Shown in pieces: positions 26,841 to 33,461 of a stretch of 64,000 bases of DNA (its first letter is position 1; each line of letters starts with the position of its first letter). Origin of the DNA: Rikenellaceae bacterium (GTDB lineage: Bacteria > Bacteroidota > Bacteroidia > Bacteroidales > Rikenellaceae); contig SUZN01000003.1 in the NCBI GenBank assembly GCA_015059905.1, positions 1-64,000 of the forward strand, in the 5' to 3' direction. A program made the translations under genes and the position numbers. The notes under the pieces are model-generated. The model did no database searches, was not told the origin of the DNA, and saw nothing but the letters and a program-made list of their open reading frames with translations.

Positions 26841-27845
26841 ATGAAAAAAGTTTTGACAATTATTGGCTCTATTGTAGCTATTTTTGCAATTATAATCCTC
26901 ATCGGAGGCTCATATCTCACACATCAATTTAAGCAGATGTTGATTAACGGAGGTTTCGTTGTGGAGTGGAACACCACCGATGGCGAGATACTCAAAGATT
27001 TAAGCTATGGTGATGGCTACCGCAACCGTTACGACCTCTACCTACCCGCCAACAAAAAGCCAAAGGCGCTGATACTCTTCATACATGGTGGCTCGTGGAT
27101 TAGTGGCGAAAAGGAGGATATGGCGTGGGCGGCGCAGCGCTATGCCAAGGAGGGTTACATCACCGCCTCGATAAACTACACTCGCCTGCGTACCGACTCC
27201 ATCACATACTCTTCGCCATACGATAAGCCCTGTATGCAATCAATGCTCAATGAGATTGACTCAAGCATCAAGGCTATCACCGCAAAGTGCAAGGAGCTTG
27301 GTTGCGACATAGACCAAATGGCAATCGGAGGCTACTCAGCAGGAGCGCATCTGGCAATGCTCTACTCTACACTTTACGCAACAAAATCGCCCCTACCAAT
27401 CAAGTTCCAGATAAGTTGGGTGGGTCCTTCGGACTTTAACGCTCTGTTCCCCACCGACCCCAATATGAACATTGGTGGCGCTGCACCTGCCGAGGAACGT
27501 GCTAAATTCCTGGGCGATATGGAACTATTCCTGTATAGCCTCTCGGGCAAAACGGTTGATGTTGAGACAATGACTACCGAGGATGTTATTGCGATAAAGA
27601 GTGCTATTTCACCCGTTGATAAGGTTACGACCGACACACCCCCAGCGGTGCTTGCTTATGGTGGCAAGGATACACTTGTAAATGCCATTCACGGTGAGAA
27701 AATGTCGCAGACACTCACGTCAAAGGGTATAGCCAACCGCCTCATCATCTTCCCTAATTCGGGTCACGAGCTTGGTCACGACCCCGAGTGTACAGAGAGT
27801 GTTCAGGCGGCAATTTTGGGATTTTGTGAGGAGTATTTCAATTAA
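26841..27845 (+). CDS. alpha/beta-hydrolase, esterase/lipase type
   Basis: From the ATG at 26841 the protein has 334 residues; an upstream in-frame start at 26748 would run through the terminator and is rejected. An N-terminal hydrophobic helix (about 4-22) anchors or exports it. The oxyanion-hole motif HGGSW lies near 80, the nucleophile elbow GYSAGAHLA (GxSxG) near 165, the acid in YGGKDTLV and the base in NSGHELGH near the C-terminus. This is the BD-FAE/acetyl-esterase pattern, so it probably removes acyl groups from glycans or small esters in the periplasm. The substrate is not evident from its neighbours. Confidence 0.85.
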   Translation: MKKVLTIIGSIVAIFAIIILIGGSYLTHQFKQMLINGGFVVEWNTTDGEILKDLSYGDGYRNRYDLYLPANKKPKALILFIHGGSWISGEKEDMAWAAQRYAKEGYITASINYTRLRTDSITYSSPYDKPCMQSMLNEIDSSIKAITAKCKELGCDIDQMAIGGYSAGAHLAMLYSTLYATKSPLPIKFQISWVGPSDFNALFPTDPNMNIGGAAPAEERAKFLGDMELFLYSLSGKTVDVETMTTEDVIAIKSAISPVDKVTTDTPPAVLAYGGKDTLVNAIHGEKMSQTLTSKGIANRLIIFPNSGHELGHDPECTESVQAAILGFCEEYFN

Positions 27846-27905
27846 CGATAATAAACCGCCAAAAGTGTCGTTATTTATAAAATTATAACTCTTCAAACTT
27901 ACTCT

Positions 27906-29033
27906 ATGAAAAGAGCTATCGTAACTCTCTGCGCCATAATATCGTTTGTAGCCTGCAGTCGCCATATCAATATCGACATCGAGGGTCGTCTGTTAGACAA
28001 CGCCGCCTCGATGATATACCTTGTGGTGGAGAATGGCACACTCGACACGCTTGCATCAGCACCTATCACTGACGACAACTCATTCCGTCTGCGATGCAAG
28101 GTAGAACAACCCACTGTGGCATTCCTGTGTGACGACAACGGCAACGCCATATCGATGCTACTGACAGAGAGCGAGCCCCTCACACTGCGCCCCGCCGAGA
28201 AGGGCGGCTATACGGTCGAGGGAGGTCCTATAAACGACAAATACAACGTCACAATGCGTCAGCTTTCCGATTTGGCGCAGCAGATAATGAACATCGACCA
28301 AAGTTCGGAGACAGCCGCCGAGGAGTATGAATCGCTGATGGCAAAGTATCACGATGCGCTATCGACAGCCATCACCTACAACCTCGACAACATCATCGGC
28401 GTGGAGCTCTTCATCCAGCAGGAGTCACGCAGTATGACGCCAGAAGATATGAGCGTGCGTTTTGCACAGTTCTCGCCACAGATGCAGGAGCTGAAGCAGA
28501 TGCAGCAGTTCAAGCACTATATCGACATCCTAGAGCGCAGCCAGATTGGCAAGCCATTCATCGATGCCGAGGCTATGACCATCACGGGCGAGATGACACG
28601 CCTATCGGATATTTGCGGCAAGGGGAAATGGGTGCTGCTTGATTTCTGGGCAACGTGGTGCGGACCTTGCCTGGAGGAGATGCCCCAACTGAAGAAGGCA
28701 TACGCCAGCTACGCGCTGATGGATTTCGAGATATGCGGCATATCGCTCGATCCCGATATTGACCGTCTGCGAGGTTACGTGGCGCAAGAGAAACTGCTGT
28801 GGAAGAATCTTATCGACCTGCCCGAGGAGGGTGCGACATCGGTTGCCGAGCTGTATGGCGTGACCGCAATTCCGACCAACTTCCTGATTTCGCCCGATGG
28901 TAAAATCGTGGCACGCGACCTGCGAGGCGAAGATTTGATACATCAGTTGCAACATTTCATCGAGGGAGAGGAATTTTGCACCTATCCACAACTGCATAAC
29001 AATCAAGATGTTGGCGAAAAGAGTGAAAAATAA
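27906..29033 (+). CDS. TlpA/ResA-like thiol-disulfide lipoprotein with DUF4369-like domain
   Basis: The 375-residue product has a lipoprotein signal (MKRAIVTLCAIISFVACSR, Cys17), a beta-rich N-terminal domain of the DUF4369 kind (about 20-115, IDIEGRLLDNAASMIYLVVENG), a helical linker and a C-terminal thioredoxin fold (about 225-350) with the active site WCGPC in WATWCGPCLEEMP and the cis-Pro in AIPTNFLI. Proteins of this type keep cysteines reduced or resolve disulfides in the periplasm, for example during cytochrome maturation. It follows the hydrolase by 60 bp without a clear terminator between, so co-transcription is possible. Confidence 0.9.
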   Translation: MKRAIVTLCAIISFVACSRHINIDIEGRLLDNAASMIYLVVENGTLDTLASAPITDDNSFRLRCKVEQPTVAFLCDDNGNAISMLLTESEPLTLRPAEKGGYTVEGGPINDKYNVTMRQLSDLAQQIMNIDQSSETAAEEYESLMAKYHDALSTAITYNLDNIIGVELFIQQESRSMTPEDMSVRFAQFSPQMQELKQMQQFKHYIDILERSQIGKPFIDAEAMTITGEMTRLSDICGKGKWVLLDFWATWCGPCLEEMPQLKKAYASYALMDFEICGISLDPDIDRLRGYVAQEKLLWKNLIDLPEEGATSVAELYGVTAIPTNFLISPDGKIVARDLRGEDLIHQLQHFIEGEEFCTYPQLHNNQDVGEKSEK

Positions 29034-29056
29034 TTTGAAAATTTTTACAAAAATAT

Positions 29057-29087
29057 TTGCACAGTAAGAAAAAACACTCTATATTTG
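29057..29087 (+). promoter_or_regulatory. promoter of tRNA-Arg
   Basis: TTG (29057-29059), 20 bases, TATATTTG (29080-29087); start near 29094. Confidence 0.75.
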
Positions 29088-29106
29088 CACTCGCAATCAG
29101 GCAAAT

Positions 29107-29180
29107 GGCTCCGTAGCTCAACTGAATAGAGTACTTGACTACGGATCAAGCGGTTACAGGTTTGAATCCTGTCGGAGTCA
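29107..29180 (+). tRNA. tRNA-Arg (ACG)
   Basis: A 74-nt cloverleaf: acceptor GGCTCCG/CGGAGTC, D-arm with GCTCAACTGAATAGAGT, anticodon stem CTTGA/TCAAG with loop CTACGGA (anticodon ACG), T-arm ACAGG-TTTGAAT-CCTGT, discriminator A. CCA is not encoded. Confidence 0.95.
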
Positions 29181-29189
29181 CTGAAAATG

Positions 29190-29221
29190 AAGCGGTTACC
29201 CAAAAGGTGACCGCTTTTTTT
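29190..29221 (+). terminator. tRNA-Arg terminator
   Basis: AAGCGGTTACC (29190-29200) pairs with GGTGACCGCTT (29206-29216, one G-U or mismatch) followed by a T run. Confidence 0.85.
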
Positions 29222-29239
29222 ATTTATTCCAACTATTGC

Positions 29240-29259
29240 GACTTTGTTAGGCTTCTCGC
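29240..29259 (+). repeat. 20-bp islet flank repeat, left copy
   Basis: GACTTTGTTAGGCTTCTCGC; the right copy at 31654-31673 differs at one base (C for T at position 9). Confidence 0.6.
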
Positions 29260-29390
29260 ATATAGGGCTCGAACGGCGAAGCCGAAGCGCGGATACATAT
29301 AAAGCGCAGACGATAGTCGAGCAATGTATATCTATTTATCCCCGCAACCCTCACAATGTGAGATGACGCTGAGACGATGATATAAATAGA

Positions 29391-29498
29391 TTTGGCAGCA
29401 CCTGCCATAGGCAGATGCAATATAGGCGGTGATGTTGAGAGCTTGCTCACAAAACACCAACCGCCTATATTGTGTAGGAGCAACGCTCCGCTGCCAAA
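29391..29498. repeat. nested inverted repeats, possible structured RNA
   Basis: Outer arms TTTGGCAGC (29391-29399) and GCTGCCAAA (29490-29498); inner arms CAATATAGGCGGT (29418-29430) and ACCGCCTATATTG (29460-29472). All pairs are perfect. It could fold as a long two-step hairpin or represent element ends. Confidence 0.55.
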
Positions 29499-29507
29499 AT
29501 GCAACAA

Positions 29508-29539
29508 AAAAAGAGAAGAACATTAGTTCTTCTCTTTTC
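29508..29539 (-). terminator. terminator C of the islet
   Basis: AAAAGAGAAGAAC and GTTCTTCTCTTTT pair around a short loop; on the minus strand a run of seven T follows. It lies immediately after the tRNA-Lys 3'-end fragment at 29541-29555 and would end the DUF488 operon transcript. Confidence 0.75.
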
Positions 29540-29540
29540 A

Positions 29541-29555
29541 GTACCCCCTCAGGGG
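29541..29555 (-). repeat. fragment of the tRNA-Lys 3' end, copy 3
   Basis: GTACCCCCTCAGGGG is identical to 31725-31739, inside and just beyond the intact tRNA-Lys gene. Probably an attachment-site scar. Confidence 0.65.
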
Positions 29556-29613
29556 GTATAATATATTTGTTTTTATGCGCCTGTAACGCCTATTTTGCAA
29601 CATTAGGTTCGGC

Positions 29614-29625
29614 ATAGGTTCAACA
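29614..29625 (+). repeat. 12-bp direct repeat, left copy
   Basis: ATAGGTTCAACA, identical to 31445-31456; the preceding TAGGTT-CG is also partly shared. The pair brackets the three-gene operon closely. Confidence 0.5.
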
Positions 29626-29666
29626 CTTTTGTCGCATTTTGTCGCAATAGGCGGATAGGTTTATAA

Positions 29667-30311
29667 TTACTCTATATTAAAGACACCTGATAATTGCAAA
29701 TAGCATCGATTTTCCGTATCAGTATCATCTGGATGCCACCAATGAGCCAATGATAAGCGGACCATTGAACCCGCTCTTATAACCTCTGGTGCATTTTCCA
29801 ATCCAACATAAGTAATGTGATACCATCTGCCTTCATTATCACGATAATCGTATTTAACCTTTTGTTCCGTAGAAAACCTATTCTTTCTCAGATCCTTATC
29901 GCATTTCCAAAAACAAGTACTATATTCTGGCACGCCTTTTTCATTACTTATATACAGCGAACCCCTCTCCGTTGAATTTAATTTTTCATCAAATACATTT
30001 AAAAGCGAGGAGTTGAATACTTTTATATTGTAACTAGGTAATTTCAACAATTCTTGCGACTTTACCGTATGTGTGGTTCTAGATCTTGCTAAAACATTTA
30101 CATCTTCTAAATGAGGAGCAGGACGCCTATTTGTCCTTCTATATACAATATCCCAAACCGCTAGTATCTCATATGGACATTCGTCAATGGTTTCGTGGTG
30201 ACCATCGCAATTTAGCAATCTTATAGAACATCTATTATCAAGATCAACAGCACCTACACATACTCGATTTTCTTGCATTTTTGTTTTAGAAAGGATTAGC
30301 ACTTTACTCAT
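29667..30311 (-). CDS. probable dual-OB-domain protein of the DUF488 operon
   Basis: This 214-residue protein opens MSKVLILSKTKMQENRVCVGAVDL and has two beta-rich halves. The first (about 1-95) contains CSIRLLN and YEILAVWDIVYRRTNRRPAPHLEDV; the second (about 150-214) contains YHITYVGLENAPEVIRAGSMV and RLSLAHWWHPDD, ending CYLQLSGVFN. That pattern agrees with what I recall of the dual-OB (DuOB) domain, a nucleic-acid-binding type fold found next to DUF488 and in conflict loci; the match needs checking. It is the last gene of the operon, 4 bp after the second DUF488 gene. The DNA is visibly AT-rich with AGA and ATA codons, unlike flanking genes, so it is probably acquired. Confidence 0.65.
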   Translation of the reverse strand: MSKVLILSKTKMQENRVCVGAVDLDNRCSIRLLNCDGHHETIDECPYEILAVWDIVYRRTNRRPAPHLEDVNVLARSRTTHTVKSQELLKLPSYNIKVFNSSLLNVFDEKLNSTERGSLYISNEKGVPEYSTCFWKCDKDLRKNRFSTEQKVKYDYRDNEGRWYHITYVGLENAPEVIRAGSMVRLSLAHWWHPDDTDTENRCYLQLSGVFNIE

Positions 30312-30315
30312 ATCA

Positions 30316-30792
30316 CTACAAATGTATTACTTCTAGTTTGAATCGTTCTTTCATTTCTTGTGCTACAATCGATCTATGGCAAGCAGTAAATTTTTCTTCC
30401 ACACAGAAAAACACCACCCTTGATGCGCCTATACGATCTAGTTGATCGTAGAATTCATCAAAATCAAATGAACTTATCTTATTCTTATATTCTCTTGTAA
30501 ATACAGAACCTAAAACATCTCTTGATTTCTTTTGGACACCTAGTCTAGCATCTTCTATCTTCTGTTTCTCTCTAATTTCTGATGTCGGAGCCAAATCGAG
30601 AATATGGGCATATTTTATATCAAGTTCATTTAACTTTGTTTGGAGATAATTACTATTCACAAAAGCATATTCACTCCCCCTAACACCTCTGCGTTGTCTA
30701 ATATCGCAAAATGTATCGATATTATTATCAATCAATTTACTAAAGAACTGTTGTTCTGTAGAGTTATATACTCCTATCGTATATATTTTCAT
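30316..30792 (-). CDS. DUF488-family protein, short variant
   Basis: The 158-residue protein carries the DUF488 landmarks: TIGVYN at 5-10 (in place of SIGHGN), D30-I-R32 after the first helix, and CVEEKFTACHR at 130-140, the conserved Cys, Glu and Cys-His-Arg signature. It lacks the LGG motif of the larger paralogue and has its own KKSRDVLGSVFTREYKNK insert, so the two are not recent duplicates. The family has no firm biochemical role; the C-x-x-E...CHR site looks catalytic. Its ATG shares a base with the stop of the upstream gene (TAATG), which implies coupled translation and a fixed ratio of the two proteins. Confidence 0.85.
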   Translation of the reverse strand: MKIYTIGVYNSTEQQFFSKLIDNNIDTFCDIRQRRGVRGSEYAFVNSNYLQTKLNELDIKYAHILDLAPTSEIREKQKIEDARLGVQKKSRDVLGSVFTREYKNKISSFDFDEFYDQLDRIGASRVVFFCVEEKFTACHRSIVAQEMKERFKLEVIHL

Positions 30793-31340
30793 TATAAATA
30801 TATTTTTCTTGACATTAAAGTTTCTTCTTCTCCAAAAAGATTCATGATTCCATTACCTTTAGTTAGAATATTTATCACATCTATTTGAGAAACGGCTCTA
30901 TTTATCTCTACAATGTGCTGTAATGAAATATTTCGTTTGATTAATTCTTGCCCTATTAACTTACTGCGATGACACATTTCTGGCTCAGACTCGCTACACA
31001 TAACTGCCAATCTTATTTTTTTCTGATTGGCAACTATGAGTCGTTCTAGACCTAATTGAAATGCCTCTTTGCGTGCCATTTTGGTATAATCAATTCGTCC
31101 ATTAGTATAGCAAGAAGAATCATTCGGCAAACCTCCTAAAACATCACCCATATAAATATACCTAACACCTAAATTCGTTAGGGCGTTTTGTAAAGCGGAC
31201 TGATTAAACTGAGGGTTCCACTTTGAATATGGCGATGTACGAACATCTACCAAGTATGCGATGTCAAATGATCTTAATTCTTCGATGAACTCCTCAATTG
31301 ACTTATTGCCGTGACCGATAGAAAATAATGTAGAATCCAT
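30792..31340 (-). CDS. DUF488-family protein
   Basis: This 182-residue protein matches DUF488 from end to end: SIGHGN at 7-12, D32-V-R34 with the following TSPYSKWNPQF, a central GVRYIYMGDVLGGLP (LGG 68-70), and CSESEPEMCHRSKLIGQEL with CSE...CHR at 115-125. It is the first gene of a three-gene minus-strand operon, and its stop overlaps the start of a second, different DUF488 gene. No promoter of the TAnnTTTG form is obvious in the AT-rich 120 bp upstream. The gene is strongly AT-rich compared with the chromosome around it. Function unknown; a nucleic-acid or nucleotide-related enzyme within a defence or stress module is an inference. Confidence 0.88.
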   Translation of the reverse strand: MDSTLFSIGHGNKSIEEFIEELRSFDIAYLVDVRTSPYSKWNPQFNQSALQNALTNLGVRYIYMGDVLGGLPNDSSCYTNGRIDYTKMARKEAFQLGLERLIVANQKKIRLAVMCSESEPEMCHRSKLIGQELIKRNISLQHIVEINRAVSQIDVINILTKGNGIMNLFGEEETLMSRKIYL

Positions 31341-31444
31341 ATGCTACAATTTTTAACAAAGATACGAAAAGTTTTGGACTAAACAAAAGAACTACAATAA
31401 ATATACAATTGAACCAATATTATTTTTTGTGCAATAGGTTTCGA

Positions 31445-31456
31445 ATAGGTTCAACA
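31445..31456 (+). repeat. 12-bp direct repeat, right copy
   Basis: ATAGGTTCAACA, identical to 29614-29625. Confidence 0.5.
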
Positions 31457-31524
31457 AATGTTGTGGAGAGGTTTGTTTTTACCCAAATCCGTCACTGAAC
31501 ACCGCCATACCAAGCGTATTTATG

Positions 31525-31561
31525 CGAAAAAAGGACGGAAATCGTTGTGATTTCCGTCCTT
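31525..31561 (-). terminator. terminator B of the islet
   Basis: AAGGACGGAAATC (31531-31543) pairs with GATTTCCGTCCTT (31549-31561) around a 5-nt loop; six T follow on the minus strand. It directly follows the tRNA-Lys 3'-end copy at 31563-31582. Confidence 0.8.
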
Positions 31562-31562
31562 C

Positions 31563-31582
31563 GTACCCCCTCAGGGGCTCGA
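31563..31582 (-). repeat. copy 2 of the tRNA-Lys 3' end
   Basis: GTACCCCCTCAGGGGCTCGA, identical over 20 bp to 31725-31744, which covers the T-loop to discriminator of tRNA-Lys. Sequence beyond is unrelated, so it is a scar and not a tRNA gene. Confidence 0.8.
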
Positions 31583-31653
31583 CTGCGCTACTACAGTAGG
31601 CAGCCGTGTGCTCGATATTGACATTCCCCCTAAATCCCCCTTTGACAAAGGGG

Positions 31654-31673
31654 GACTTTGTCAGGCTTCTCGC
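31654..31673 (+). repeat. 20-bp islet flank repeat, right copy
   Basis: GACTTTGTCAGGCTTCTCGC; see the left copy at 29240-29259. Confidence 0.6.
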
Positions 31674-31689
31674 CCGAGGGCATATAAAC

Positions 31690-31715
31690 AAAAAATCCGA
31701 TGGAAAACCATCGGA
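31690..31715 (-). terminator. terminator A, behind tRNA-Lys
   Basis: TCCGATGG (31696-31703), AAAA loop, CCATCGGA (31708-31715), with a T run on the minus strand. Confidence 0.8.
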
Positions 31716-31725
31716 CCTTTTGTTG

Positions 31726-31798
31726 TACCCCCTCAGGGGCTCGAACCCTGGACCCCAACATTAAGAGTGTCGTGCTCTACCAACTGAGCTAAAGAGGC
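31726..31798 (-). tRNA. tRNA-Lys (CTT)
   Basis: A 73-nt cloverleaf on the minus strand: acceptor GCCTCTT/AGGGGGT with G-U pairs, D-arm GCTCAGTTGGTAGAGC, anticodon stem CGACA/TGTTG with loop CTCTTAA (anticodon CTT), T-arm CAGGG-TTCGAGC-CCCTG, discriminator A. CCA is not encoded. It lies 14 bp downstream of tRNA-Leu. Confidence 0.93.
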
Positions 31799-31812
31799 AA
31801 CTTTGTTTTATG

Positions 31813-31896
31813 TACCCAGAGCCGGGGTCGAACCGGCACAGGGGTGAACCTACTGGTGTTTGAGACCAGCGCGTCTACCGATTCCGCCATCTGGGC
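31813..31896 (-). tRNA. tRNA-Leu (CAA)
   Basis: An 84-nt class II tRNA: acceptor GCCCAGA/TCTGGGT, anticodon stem CTGGT/ACCAG with loop CTCAAAC (anticodon CAA), a long variable arm, T-arm with GGTTCGACCCC. CCA is not encoded. Confidence 0.93.
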
Positions 31897-31920
31897 TCCA
31901 ATTTCCTTCGAAATGGTGTG

Positions 31921-31950
31921 CAAATGTAGGCATTATTTTCTATTCTGCAA
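31921..31950 (-). promoter_or_regulatory. promoter of tRNA-Leu and tRNA-Lys
   Basis: On the minus strand TTG (31948-31950), 19 bases, TACATTTG (31921-31928). Confidence 0.8.
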
Positions 31951-32021
31951 AAGAATTGGCAAAAATTTTTAATTTTTCTTAAAAAAAACTCGTTTTCACC
32001 CCTTTTTCGCATCTAAATCGG

Positions 32022-33326
32022 TTATCTTCTATACGATTTCCACAGTTTTTTACCTGCACGAGGGTTAATCACGTAGCTGCCATCTGTAATCTGCTCCACC
32101 GATAAATTATCATAAACAATCGAATACCCACCGCCGCGCTTATCATAAAGCTCGCGCTCCTCATACAAGAAACCGATGCTGTTATCCGACTGAAGCACCA
32201 TCGTAGAGTATGCTGATGTCTCGTTGCTCACCCGATAGCGACCCTCCCAGTTCTCGGCTATACGCTCTGGCGAGGCTACATCTGCCGACGACTCCAAAGG
32301 CTTATAATATATTCCCACGTGCGTGCGCTGAGGTCCAAATGGCAACGACTGCAACAATAGATACATCGGTTTATTATCGCTCTTGCGCCTAACGGGCACA
32401 ACCATAAGCTCGCCGTTGCAGGCGTTACGGTCGGAATAGACTCCGCCATTATGCTTGCTCGAGTGCGCCATCTCGCCCCAGCTGCCCTCGCCACGCTTTA
32501 CATCGGAGAAGGTGAAGATATTGAAGTTACGACCATTGTTGTTTGTGCGGGAGCTGATAAGCAACCCTCCGCCTGGCAACTCCTCAACCTTCGCCTCGTC
32601 AGCACCCTTCATTATCGGTGCTTGATCGACACCACCCAGCACGCTCCAGCTCTCGCCAAAGTCATCCGAGAAGAGCACAAAATTCATCCACTCGCCATTT
32701 GCCACAGTCTGCAACACAGCACAATAGAGGCGGTAATACTTGCCCACCTTCACATAGCGGCTCTGCAACACCCTGCCCGATGCGACAAACATTGAGCGTG
32801 CAGGACCCCACTTGCCATTATCGAATTGAGAGTAGATGTCATCGGCAATATCGGTCGGCTTGCTCCAGCTCTTGCCGCCATCGTCGCTATAAAATCGAGC
32901 TATGCCCTGATGATAATCGCGCTGCCCCCTAATGTATGCCACATTACCAGCGCAGCTCATCACCATCACACGATTACTCTCCCTGTCCGCCACGATGCAG
33001 GGATCACCAAATGCCACATTCATAAAGTCGGGCGACTCCGCTCCCTTGCCCTCAACAAGAGTATAAATCTCACCCCACGTCTTGCCGCCATCCTCACTTC
33101 GGCGCAGATGCAGGTCTATACGACCATCCTTCACAATACCGATATCCTGACGCGAAAAACGATAGTCAGCCACACACACCACGCTGCCATCCTTCAGAGC
33201 GGCTATTGCTGGAATGCGATAAGGGACAACATCGTAATTCTTTGTAGGGAAAATATCAAATCGTTGCTGTGCCAGGGCTGTAAAGCCAGCAAAAATCAAA
33301 GCAACAAGCAGGGTTATTCGTTTCAT
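32022..33326 (-). CDS. secreted GH33-type sialidase (exo-alpha-sialidase)
   Basis: The 434-residue protein has a signal peptide (cut after ALAQ, about 20), the YRIPAI form of the sialidase F/YRIP motif near 37-42 with its triad Arg, and Asp-box repeats SEDGGKTW, SDDGGKSW and a degenerate FSDDFGESW spread along a six-bladed propeller. SRTNNNGRNF and a late FLYEE could supply further active-site residues. It would release terminal sialic acid from host mucins in the periplasm or at the surface. It stands alone, diverging from a GH78-type gene, which suggests a small glycan-foraging pair. Another BNR-type hydrolase activity is possible. Confidence 0.82.
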   Translation of the reverse strand: MKRITLLVALIFAGFTALAQQRFDIFPTKNYDVVPYRIPAIAALKDGSVVCVADYRFSRQDIGIVKDGRIDLHLRRSEDGGKTWGEIYTLVEGKGAESPDFMNVAFGDPCIVADRESNRVMVMSCAGNVAYIRGQRDYHQGIARFYSDDGGKSWSKPTDIADDIYSQFDNGKWGPARSMFVASGRVLQSRYVKVGKYYRLYCAVLQTVANGEWMNFVLFSDDFGESWSVLGGVDQAPIMKGADEAKVEELPGGGLLISSRTNNNGRNFNIFTFSDVKRGEGSWGEMAHSSKHNGGVYSDRNACNGELMVVPVRRKSDNKPMYLLLQSLPFGPQRTHVGIYYKPLESSADVASPERIAENWEGRYRVSNETSAYSTMVLQSDNSIGFLYEERELYDKRGGGYSIVYDNLSVEQITDGSYVINPRAGKKLWKSYRR

Positions 33327-33426
33327 AGCATTAAGGTTTTAAGTTTTTCTTATGCGAAAGTTACACAAAATTATCTACAACAACAAATTTTTCCGCCGCC
33401 CACCTCGCCCATCCAGGAAAAATAGC

Positions 33427-33434
33427 TATCTTTG
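33427..33434 (+). promoter_or_regulatory. -7 element before the GH78-type gene
   Basis: TATCTTTG lies 28 bp before the ATG at 33462. No good TTG at -33. It makes the further upstream ATG at 33432 unlikely as a start. Confidence 0.5.
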
Positions 33435-33461
33435 AAGAAGAAACTAAAAAACTACAACTAT

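Larger units (their letters stand above)
29222..29666. other. 445-bp gap at the left flank of the islet
   Basis: No ORF here has coding character. The gap contains a copy of a 20-bp flank repeat (29240-29259), nested inverted repeats (29391-29498), a terminator (29508-29539), a fragment of the tRNA-Lys 3' end (29541-29555) and a 12-bp direct repeat (29614-29625). It reads as integration debris. Confidence 0.6.
31341..31725. other. 385-bp gap at the right flank of the islet
   Basis: No gene. Holds a 12-bp direct repeat, two terminators, a 20-bp tRNA-Lys 3'-end copy, a CCCCCTTTGACAAAGGGGG palindrome (31636-31654) of a widely scattered type, and the right copy of the 20-bp flank repeat. Confidence 0.6.

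Noticed and set aside
31563..31582. Second tRNA gene
   Set aside because: Only the T-loop to discriminator part is present; no anticodon or D-arm follows.
31479..31691. 70-codon minus-strand ORF between the islet and tRNA-Lys
   Set aside because: It runs through a terminator, the tRNA 3'-end copy and a scattered palindrome, so it is debris read as an ORF.
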